Assembly: GCA_964581825.1 (NCBI GenBank)
Contig: CAZORB010000088.1
Span: 1-18,639, forward strand
Source of the DNA: SYIM01 sp964581825
GTDB taxonomy: Bacteria; Pseudomonadota; Gammaproteobacteria; Burkholderiales; Burkholderiaceae_E
Direction of reading: 5' to 3'
DNA: 18,639 nucleotides
The notes under the pieces are model-generated. The model ran no database searches. It had not been told where the DNA came from and saw nothing but the letters and a program-made list of their open reading frames with translations. Of this stretch, positions 1 through 5,503 are shown piece after piece (positions within the stretch are counted from its first letter, which is position 1; each line of letters opens with the position of its first letter). A program made the translations under genes and the position numbers.

Positions 1-213
1 GAAATGGGGTGTCTGTTACGTCAGTTTTCATGCCCTTATCGTAACCGGCTACCCGCAGGGAATCTCATTTTTAGGTCGCTTTACCGCCCACCGGCGCAAA
101 TTCATTTTTCCAGTCGCATCTCCTGAGACCCGCGCCTGCCATCGTGAGCGCCCCAGCTCGCGCGCTGGCGCCTTCTACGACCAGCCGGTGCTTATACGAC
201 CCAGGAGAGATGA
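1..213. other. Upstream region without a recognised gene
   Basis: I see no convincing gene here. The short reading frames carry no recognisable motif. The last bases hold a strong ribosome binding site (AGGAGAG at about 203-209) for the lipoprotein gene that starts at 214. A TTATAC at about 192-197 resembles a -10 box but has no clear -35 partner, so I do not call a promoter. Confidence 0.4.
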
Positions 214-660
214 ATGTTGAGGTATCGCCGATCCGCCGCAGTGCTACTGCTATGCGCTTTGACCGCTGCATGCTCGACCGCATCCAAAGATATCGCCCCA
301 GTCTACGTTTCCCCTATTCAATACCAGGCGTATGACTGCGATCAGCTCATCGCCGAGATTCAACGCATCCACGGTCGGGCATCTCAGCTCGGTGGCCGCC
401 TGGATGAGGCAGCCAGCAACGATAAGGCGATCGTAGCGGGCTCGCTGTTGTTATGGCCTGTGCTGTTCGCCCTCGGCGGAACCAAGCAGCAGGAAGCTGA
501 GTACGCACGCCTTCGCGGTGAGCACGATGCCGCCACCCAGATGGCAATTCAGAAGAAGTGTCAGGGCGCGATCGCTGCACCTGCCGCTCAGCCTGCGGAA
601 GCGCCCAGGGCCTCCGGTGATTCGACCGGGCGTCCGTCAGACGACACTGCGCGTAAGTAA
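214..660 (+). CDS. Small predicted lipoprotein of unknown function
   Basis: This 148-aa protein begins with a basic start and a hydrophobic stretch ending in LTAAC, so Cys20 is the probable lipidated residue. The -3 position is Thr rather than Leu, a slightly imperfect lipobox. The mature part has a Cys in YDCDQL, a helical stretch (IAEIQRIHGRASQ), and a second hydrophobic patch (AGSLLLWPVLFALGG, residues about 72-86) followed by a charged helix and a late Cys (KKC). This resembles small envelope lipoproteins with a single internal hydrophobic helix, but I cannot name the family. The tail is Ala/Pro/Ser-rich and probably disordered. The ATG at 214 follows AGGAGAG at good spacing. The gene ends 12 bases before the next lipoprotein gene, so the two are probably cotranscribed. 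Confidence 0.8.
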   Translation: MLRYRRSAAVLLLCALTAACSTASKDIAPVYVSPIQYQAYDCDQLIAEIQRIHGRASQLGGRLDEAASNDKAIVAGSLLLWPVLFALGGTKQQEAEYARLRGEHDAATQMAIQKKCQGAIAAPAAQPAEAPRASGDSTGRPSDDTARK

Positions 661-672
661 ACGGAGTCGACC

Positions 673-1239
673 ATGCGTGATTCAGCCATGACAAGAATCG
701 CTCTGTCGCTGTGTGTGGCAACACTCACGGTGCTAGCCGGCTGCGCGACCCCGGCCAGGCCCGACCAGATGGTGGCGGTAACGGCGCCAGCTAATCGTGC
801 AGCCGTGCCTGCCGCGCTTCGAGAGAGCATCGGAGTGAGGGATGTGACCGGAGGTCGGGAAACGAATCCGCTCTGGGTCTCGAATGTGGGAAGCGCGGAG
901 TTTGAACGGGCGCTTGAGGATTCGCTGCGGAATGCCGGGCTGCTCTCGCCGGTGCGGGGAGGCGCTCGGTATCAGCTGAGCGCGGATTTAAAGAAGCTCG
1001 ATCAACCCATCATGGGCTTGGACATGACGGTGACGGCGACCATCAACTGGCATCTGGTTGAGCGGTCCAGCGGTCGGAATGTGCTTCAGCGGGAAATCGG
1101 TACTCCGTACACGGCGAAGATGGGCGACGCCTTCCTCGGCCAGGAGCGGATGAAGTTGGCCAACGAAGGGGCGATTCGCCGAAGTATCGAAGTGTTCATC
1201 GAGGAGATTCTTCGGTTGCCCATCGACGCCAGGCAGTGA
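673..1239 (+). CDS. Predicted lipoprotein of unknown function
   Basis: This 188-aa protein has a signal sequence ending in a textbook lipobox, LAGC, with Cys24 as the lipidated residue if the ATG at 673 is used. GGAG at 663-666 supports that start; an internal ATG at 688 would also leave a complete signal peptide. The mature protein starts with a Pro/Ala-rich linker. An alpha/beta region follows with the pattern SAEFERALEDSLRNAGLL, then YQLSADLKKLDQP and a beta-rich stretch (MTVTATINWHLVE). The pattern of a helix that pairs small lipoproteins with an outer-membrane-associated alpha/beta domain is common in proteobacteria, but I recognise no named family. It follows the previous lipoprotein gene by 12 bases, so a joint envelope role is likely. 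Confidence 0.8.
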   Translation: MRDSAMTRIALSLCVATLTVLAGCATPARPDQMVAVTAPANRAAVPAALRESIGVRDVTGGRETNPLWVSNVGSAEFERALEDSLRNAGLLSPVRGGARYQLSADLKKLDQPIMGLDMTVTATINWHLVERSSGRNVLQREIGTPYTAKMGDAFLGQERMKLANEGAIRRSIEVFIEEILRLPIDARQ

Positions 1240-1658
1240 TTCCGGGTATCCAGATACAGGCCAACTGATGAGACCGGGGCCAAAGATAGTGTCGCAGGCT
1301 CACGCCATGAGCCTCGGGCCCCGTACTCTCGGTCGTTTACTGCGATCCTCTCGGCCCCATGCTCACGATCGGCTTTTTGCTGTTGTCACTTTCCGGCGGA
1401 CCGTACGTTCACCCATCCACGGCAACCGGGTGCGTATTCGACACCGGGGCGTCTATGACTGAGCAACTGGTACTTGCGGCGGCAGGACAGTCAACTGTGC
1501 CACGAATGACGCGGCGCTGTCGGCGGATTCGCGAGATCCAAATCTGGGTAGCGGCCCTGCGCCCAGCCCCCAGTATCGTCCGGTGAGACTTTGCCTCGGT
1601 AGGCTCCTGGAACGCGCGGCCCCCGGGCACTTTTGCCGACCTTGATGGATTGCGACCT
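1240..1658. other. Gene-poor interval between lipoprotein genes and WYL regulator
   Basis: About 420 bases with no convincing gene. The open frames here are short, lack ribosome binding sites and show no motif. The one structure I see is a nested inverted repeat near the left end, listed separately. The right end carries GATGGA at 1644-1649, a plausible ribosome binding site for the regulator. Confidence 0.5.
1275..1323. repeat. Nested inverted repeat downstream of the lipoprotein pair
   Basis: The outer arms are CGGGGCC (1275-1281) and GGCCCCG (1317-1323). Inside them lies AGGCTCA (1296-1302), a 5-base loop, and TGAGCCT (1308-1314). All arms are perfect. The position, 35 bases after the lipoprotein stop codon, suits a transcription terminator or an mRNA-stabilising hairpin. 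There is no T-run after it, so an intrinsic terminator is not well supported. The inner arms are identical to those of the hairpin at 5408-5438. Confidence 0.45.
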
Positions 1659-2630
1659 ATGGACCGGACCGAACGCTTCTACCTGATCGACCGACTGCTT
1701 CGAGACCGCGGGTTCATGTCGCTTGCATCGCTGATGCAGGAACTTGGCATCTCCCGGGCGACGCTGCTCCGCGATCTCACCTACATGCGTGAGCGTCTGC
1801 ACGCGCCCATCGTGTTTGACCGTAGCGCAGGGGGCTACCGTATTGACGGGGCTGCTACTCGTTATGCGCTTCCCGGGCTCTGGTTCAACGCAACCGAGAT
1901 CCATGCGCTGCTCGCGATGCAGCAGTTGCTGCGCGATGTTGAGCCTGGGTTGCTGGCTCCGCATGTGGCGCCCCTCGAGCGCCGGCTGCAGTCGCTGTTG
2001 GGCGAGGGCGGGTTTCCATCCACCGAGGTGATGCAGCGTGTGAGACTGGTGCCGGCCGCGAAGCGAACCCACCGTGGCGCTTTCTTTGAGGTGGCGGCCA
2101 GCGCGCTGCTCGCCCGTCGCCAGCTTCGGGTGACGCACTTCAATCGCAATACCGGTGAAACCTCCACCCGCGAGCTCTCGCCGCAGCGCCTGGTGTACTA
2201 CCGCGACAACTGGTACCTGGATAGCTGGTGTCACCTGCGACAGGACCTTCGAAGCTTCGCGGTTGACGCCCTGCAGGCCGCGATGGCGTTACCCGAGCAG
2301 GCAACGGAAATTGCCGCTGAGAGAATCGCCGAGCGCTTCGACGACGGCTACGGCATCTTCTCCCACCCCTCGGCCAAACTGCAGTGGGCAACGCTTCGGT
2401 TTAATGCCTGGCGCTCACGTTGGGTGGAGGCCGAGCGGTGGCATCCGCAACAGAAACTGAAGCGACTGAAGTCGGGTGAGATTGAGCTTGAGGTGCCGTA
2501 TCACGATCCGCGCGAATTGATTGGTGATGTGTTGAGGTTTGGGAAGGACTGTGAGGTGGTTGCACCGGCGGACTTGCGAGAGACGGTGGCGGCAGAGGTG
2601 AGGGCGATGGCGGGGTTGTATCGGAAGTAA
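1659..2630 (+). CDS. WYL-domain transcriptional regulator (YafY type)
   Basis: This 323-aa protein has the layout of WYL regulators. An N-terminal winged helix-turn-helix (about residues 5-60; LMQELGISRATLLRDLTYMRE) is followed by a linker. The WYL domain covers roughly residues 145-220, with NWYLDSWCHLRQDLRSF holding the family's W-Y-L and downstream Arg residues. A C-terminal WCX-like segment ends in LRFGKDCEVVAPADLRETV. WYL domains generally sense small ligands or nucleic acid and often sit by defence or stress genes. I chose the ATG at 1659 over the upstream TTG at 1650 because GATGGA lies 9 bases before it. The gene stands alone, with a long upstream gap and the toxin-antitoxin promoter just after it. 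Its targets cannot be told from the sequence; the nearby TA and MoxR operons are possible. Confidence 0.92.
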   Translation: MDRTERFYLIDRLLRDRGFMSLASLMQELGISRATLLRDLTYMRERLHAPIVFDRSAGGYRIDGAATRYALPGLWFNATEIHALLAMQQLLRDVEPGLLAPHVAPLERRLQSLLGEGGFPSTEVMQRVRLVPAAKRTHRGAFFEVAASALLARRQLRVTHFNRNTGETSTRELSPQRLVYYRDNWYLDSWCHLRQDLRSFAVDALQAAMALPEQATEIAAERIAERFDDGYGIFSHPSAKLQWATLRFNAWRSRWVEAERWHPQQKLKRLKSGEIELEVPYHDPRELIGDVLRFGKDCEVVAPADLRETVAAEVRAMAGLYRK

Positions 2631-2642
2631 ACGGGCTCGTTC

Positions 2643-2671
2643 TTGATAAGAGCCGATATTGGAGCTATATT
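2643..2671 (+). promoter_or_regulatory. Sigma70-like promoter of the toxin-antitoxin operon
   Basis: TTGATA (2643-2648) and TATATT (2666-2671) are separated by 17 bases, close to the sigma70 consensus. Transcription would begin near 2678, about 25 bases before the antitoxin ATG. Confidence 0.7.
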
Positions 2672-2678
2672 CGTAGCT
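2663..2678. promoter_or_regulatory. Palindrome over the -10 box, likely antitoxin operator
   Basis: AGCTA (2663-2667) and TAGCT (2674-2678) form a perfect inverted repeat around TATTCG, covering the -10 box. A second imperfect symmetric element, GGCTC (2634-2638) with GAGCC (2650-2654), brackets the -35 box. Antitoxins of the Phd/RelB class usually repress their own promoter at such sites, so autoregulation is a reasonable inference. Confidence 0.55.
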
Positions 2679-2703
2679 GTTTAACGTGCTCTCGGAGCCT
2701 GTC

Positions 2704-2955
2704 ATGGATGTGATCTACGCCGACCTTTCCATCAGCATGTCCTCGTTCAAGAAGAACCCAGCTGAGGTGTTACGCAATGCTGGCGAGAAACCCGTTGCAG
2801 TGTTGAATCACAATCGCCCCGCTTTCTACATGCTGACCCCGCGCCTGTTCGAAGCGATCATCGAAGAAATGGGCGACCGCGATCTGGTGGCCTTGACGCG
2901 CAAGCGCCTGGCTCGCAAGGACACCGCCGTCGAGGTCGATATTGACGAGATCTGA
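2704..2955 (+). CDS. Phd/YefM- or StbD-type antitoxin
   Basis: This 83-aa protein matches the Phd/YefM/StbD antitoxin pattern. The N-terminal part (DLSISMSSFKKNPAEVLRNA, then KPVAVLNHNRPAFYML) is the typical DNA-binding fold. The C-terminal helix (RDLVALTRKRLARK) is the part that normally wraps and blocks the toxin. The ATG at 2704 is preferred over the GTG at 2686 because GGAG lies at 2694-2697. The end of the gene overlaps the start of the RelE-type toxin by 14 bases, the usual arrangement for translational coupling. The promoter palindrome suggests it represses itself. The family assignment is firm, and the closest subtype is StbD-like, as its partner resembles StbE. Confidence 0.9.
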   Translation: MDVIYADLSISMSSFKKNPAEVLRNAGEKPVAVLNHNRPAFYMLTPRLFEAIIEEMGDRDLVALTRKRLARKDTAVEVDIDEI

Positions 2956-3268
2956 TCCGCCTGCTGGCGTCTACCGCCTTAAATTCCTGCCCGAGGCGCT
3001 CGCCGAGTGGAATGCGCTCGATGGCAGCGTCAAAACGGTCCTGCGCAAGTTGCTCAAGAAGCGACTCGTCGAGCCCCGGGTACCTGGGGCCGAACTTCAC
3101 GGTTCACTCCAAGACTGTTACAAGATCAAGCTGCGCAAGCAGGGCTATAGGCTGGTTTACGAAGTTGAGGATGAAGTCTTGACGGTTCTCGTCCTGGCAG
3201 TCGATAAGCGTGAGAATCTGGCCGTCTATCGAGCGGCGCTTGATAGGCTGCTGGCGTCTCGATCTTGA
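2942..3268 (+). CDS. RelE/StbE-family toxin (mRNA interferase type)
   Basis: This 108-aa protein has the RelE/ParE fold signature. It opens with YRLKFLPEALAEWNALD, continues with LKKRLVEPRVPGAELHG, and then the core DCYKIKLRKQGYRLVYEVEDE, which holds the Lys/Arg/Tyr set used by RelE-like ribosome-dependent mRNA endonucleases. It is closest to StbE-type proteins. No ATG or GTG is available near the start, and TTG at 2942 overlaps the antitoxin by 14 bases, so it is probably translated by coupling at a low rate, as befits a toxin. It is followed after 22 bases by a HigA-type antitoxin, which is unusual for this pair. I see no disabling change, but activity is inferred from family only. Confidence 0.88.
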   Translation: MTRSDPPAGVYRLKFLPEALAEWNALDGSVKTVLRKLLKKRLVEPRVPGAELHGSLQDCYKIKLRKQGYRLVYEVEDEVLTVLVLAVDKRENLAVYRAALDRLLASRS

Positions 3269-3290
3269 TAACTTTCGCCACGAGCTTGTG

Positions 3291-3596
3291 ATGCGTAACT
3301 GCCCGCCGACTCACCCTGGAGCTGTCCTGCGCGAGGACGTATTGCCGAGCCTGGAGGGTCAATCCGTCGCCAGCTTTGCCCGTGCACTGGGGGTTTCCCG
3401 CCAGACCCTCCACTCGGTCCTGGCAGAGCGCAGTGGGGTCTCGGCAGAGATGGCCTTGAGGCTGGGTGCGTTGTTAGGGAATGGTCCACAACTCTGGCTC
3501 GACATGCAGTCGAAGTACGACCTTTGGCGTGCGCAATCCAGGCTTCGCGACGTTCTCGACAAGATGAAACCGTTGAGCTCAGTAGAGTCGGTCTGA
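3291..3596 (+). CDS. higA: HigA-type XRE antitoxin without a HigB
   Basis: This 101-aa protein fits HigA closely. It has THPGAVLREDVLPSLEG at the start, a helix-turn-helix (SVASFARALGVSRQTLHSVLAER), then the HigA hallmark MALRLGALLGNGPQLWLDMQ and YDLWRAQ. HigA normally lies just after the HigB toxin. Here that place is taken by the StbE-like toxin, and no HigB remnant is visible in the 22-base gap. It may be an orphan antitoxin, a second regulator of the same operon, or a replacement following recombination. The ATG at 3291 is chosen because the HigA homology starts there; a GTG at 3288 adds one residue. It converges with the minus-strand hydrolase gene, with only 5 bases between the stop codons. 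Confidence 0.88.
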   Translation: MRNCPPTHPGAVLREDVLPSLEGQSVASFARALGVSRQTLHSVLAERSGVSAEMALRLGALLGNGPQLWLDMQSKYDLWRAQSRLRDVLDKMKPLSSVESV

Positions 3597-3601
3597 GCAG
3601 A

Positions 3602-4276
3602 TCAGCGGCCGAGCGAGGGCGAGCTTTTTTCCTGCTCCATTTGGGTATAGGAGACCTCCGTGCCTGTGCGGTTCACCTGGACTTCGCGAGTCTTTATTCC
3701 TGCCTGAAGAAACCGATCCAATAGGGGCCCCACGACATCGCGCCCGAGTTCGTGCCCGCGCCCCGGGATGACGTTGACCGGAATACCGGTCGCCCGGCCG
3801 AATTCGCTCACTGCTGCCGGGTGGCTCTGCCAGTCTTCGGATCCGACATGAATCTCCGCGTTGAGCGGAGCGGGGAAGCGCCCCGCTTCGACCAGTTCCT
3901 TGAGCCTCGTTGAGCGAGGCGGCACATACCCGCGGTGTATGTCTTCTTTGATGAAGTGGCCAACGATGGGTGAGAGCAGCAGCAAGCGGCCAGGAAAAGG
4001 CGCAAGCCCCGCCTGAGCATGAAAAAATAGATAAGCGCCGTAGGAGTTGCAGATCACGTGCGCATCAGGACGCCAGAAATACTGCAGCAGATCCTGCGCG
4101 ACGAGATCGATTTTTTCCTGAAACTCAAGCCGCTGAAAATCTCCCCGAGTTTCGCGGCCCATGACTTCAAATCCGCGACTCAGAATGCCCTGACCCAACC
4201 CGGTTCGAAGCTCTCCTCCTGCGCCTGGGAGGTAGTAGACGGCTGTTTTCGGTCGGTCGTTACTATCCGAAATCAC
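3602..4276 (-). CDS. Alpha/beta hydrolase fold protein
   Basis: This 224-aa protein shows an alpha/beta hydrolase plan. YYLPGAGGE near residues 14-22 is the oxyanion-hole loop, ICNSYGAY at about 75-82 is the nucleophile elbow (Ser78), GSEDW is a likely acid, and GRGHELG carries the catalytic His. The elbow has Asn-Ser rather than the common Gly-x-Ser. The substrate is unknown. I place the start at the GTG at 4276, whose first bases form a GTGA overlap with the stop of the upstream HAD-type gene. A TTG at 4291 could add five residues. The overlap implies that it was translated together with the HAD gene before the latter decayed. The C-terminal tail is Ser/Glu/Arg-rich and probably unstructured. 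Confidence 0.8.
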   Translation of the reverse strand: MISDSNDRPKTAVYYLPGAGGELRTGLGQGILSRGFEVMGRETRGDFQRLEFQEKIDLVAQDLLQYFWRPDAHVICNSYGAYLFFHAQAGLAPFPGRLLLLSPIVGHFIKEDIHRGYVPPRSTRLKELVEAGRFPAPLNAEIHVGSEDWQSHPAAVSEFGRATGIPVNVIPGRGHELGRDVVGPLLDRFLQAGIKTREVQVNRTGTEVSYTQMEQEKSSPSLGR

Positions 4277-4531
4277 GATTGCTCCAGCCAATTGCGAATG
4301 CTTTGCTGCTGAACGATCTCGATGCCGCGGCTACCCTCGCACGCAATGAGCTCAGCGCACGGATCAGGAAATTCAAACCGCGCATCATCCAGCGCCCGCC
4401 AATTGCTGATGCCAGCGGCTGCGCAGTAGGGGCAACCGGGCGAAGCGCTCCTGCGGCGATGCCAGGTTCGGATGAAGCACGCCGTCGAAATCCAGGAACA
4501 AGGTGCCTCTTGATCGCGAGGGGTTCGTCAT
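4273..4531 (-). pseudogene. Broken HAD-like phosphatase gene (HAD_SAK-like)
   Basis: The minus strand opens with an ATG at 4531 and codes TLFLDFDGVLHP, the motif I of HAD phosphatases. That frame closes at about 4385 after 48 residues. In the next frame, from about 4422 to the TGA at 4273-4275, sequence continues with NWRALDD and then FEFPDPCAELIACEGSRG and IRNWLEQS, which resembles the C-terminal part of short HAD proteins of the kind found in RNA-repair contexts. The middle of the protein (motifs II and III) is missing. An internal deletion with a frameshift is the simplest reading. The remaining stop overlaps the hydrolase GTG. The frame assignment is mine by eye. Confidence 0.7.
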
Positions 4532-4573
4532 AGGCTGGAGGGCTTCATCTTGATCGCGTGGTTAACGGACTAT

Positions 4574-5371
4574 CTAAAGCGTAAACAAAACAATCTCAGG
4601 CCTGGCCCCGAAACGGATCGGCAGGATAGACATACCGATGCCTCGCGATACATAGATGGGGCACATCGGTGAATCATAGCGACCGGCGGTGAAGTTTCCA
4701 CTGCCGCGCGGCGTCCAGAGTGCAAGACCGAATAGGGCGATCTGCCCACCGTGCGTGTGGCCGGAAAGACAGAGTGAGAATCGGTTGCTGATCGCTTGGA
4801 CAGTCGGCGTCTCGAACCATCCCGGCGAATGCTGGATCACGATGGAAGTGCCCCCGCCTGCAGCGCTATTCAGAAGACTCAGGTCGGGTCTGCCAGCAGT
4901 AAAGTCATCCAAACCAATGACCCGCAGCGTGCGTTCACCGAAGCGATACTCGGCCGCCTGGTTGATGAGCAACTTAACGCTGTGCCGGGTCTCATAGAGG
5001 TCTCGAAGCGCGTCGAGATCGAGCCCGGACCAGTATTCCCAGTTTCCGAGCACCGCCACCTTGGGCACAGCACCGAGAAGACCCAGAAAGGTATCGAGCA
5101 CGCCGAGCGTATCGGCGCGGTCAATCACGTCGCCGGACAGCACCACGAGGTCTGGCTTGAGCCGAATGACTTCAGCCGCCACCGCGCGCTCCCGATCGCC
5201 CACCGACCGCATGTGCAGATCGGAGAGTTGCACGAGCCGGATCGGTCGATCGCCGGTGGGCGCAGCATCAATTGCGTGTTCGGTCACCTCCAGCCGGTTC
5301 GGCTCGACCAGCCAGGCGTAGCCCGCGGCGATGGCGATGCCTGCGAGTCCGATGATGAGTACCCGGAGCAT
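4574..5371 (-). CDS. Calcineurin-like metallophosphoesterase, membrane-anchored (YkuE-like)
   Basis: This 265-aa protein opens with a hydrophobic segment (VLIIGLAGIAIAAGYAWL, residues 4-21) that is probably a membrane anchor. It then shows the full set of calcineurin-like phosphoesterase motifs: LSDLH (Asp51, His53), SGDVID (Asp81), GNWEYW (Asn110), QHSPGW and SGHTHGGQ. These supply the two-metal site. The usual GNH motif reads GNW, a change I have often seen in this subfamily and which need not abolish activity. The YkuE-type subfamily includes membrane-surface phosphoesterases; the substrate here is unknown. The catalytic domain would lie outside the cytoplasm if the anchor is a signal anchor. 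It is the first gene of a minus-strand set with the HAD remnant and hydrolase. Confidence 0.9.
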   Translation of the reverse strand: MLRVLIIGLAGIAIAAGYAWLVEPNRLEVTEHAIDAAPTGDRPIRLVQLSDLHMRSVGDRERAVAAEVIRLKPDLVVLSGDVIDRADTLGVLDTFLGLLGAVPKVAVLGNWEYWSGLDLDALRDLYETRHSVKLLINQAAEYRFGERTLRVIGLDDFTAGRPDLSLLNSAAGGGTSIVIQHSPGWFETPTVQAISNRFSLCLSGHTHGGQIALFGLALWTPRGSGNFTAGRYDSPMCPIYVSRGIGMSILPIRFGARPEIVLFTL

Positions 5372-5407
5372 GGTGAGACGCTGTCCTTCAAAAGGTCGAC
5401 TCTAAAC

Positions 5408-5438
5408 GGCGACAGGCTCATCTGGTGAGCCTGTCGCC
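5408..5438. repeat. Perfect 13-bp inverted repeat between divergent genes
   Basis: The arms GGCGACAGGCTCA (5408-5420) and TGAGCCTGTCGCC (5426-5438) are perfectly complementary around a 5-base loop. It lies between the divergent phosphoesterase gene and the MoxR operon, in both 5-prime leaders. There is no T-run on either side, so it does not look like an intrinsic terminator. It could be an operator, a leader hairpin or a dispersed repeat. Confidence 0.75.
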
Positions 5439-5503
5439 TGAGATAGTGCATCGCTCCTTGGTTAATCGGTCAACTCGACTGCCGCATCTTTTCCTCCAGG
5501 AAT

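Noticed and set aside
1359..1586. A 75-aa frame with a hydrophobic start in the gap before the WYL regulator
   Set aside because: It has no ribosome binding site, no family pattern and a random-looking C-terminal half.
3269..3290. A remnant of HigB before HigA
   Set aside because: The 22-base gap and the end of the toxin gene show no HigB-like sequence.
4796..5428. A 210-aa plus-strand frame opposite the phosphoesterase gene
   Set aside because: The minus strand shows all phosphoesterase motifs, so the plus frame is a shadow.
5408..5438. The 13-bp hairpin as an intrinsic terminator
   Set aside because: There is no T-run and it lies between divergent starts rather than after a gene.
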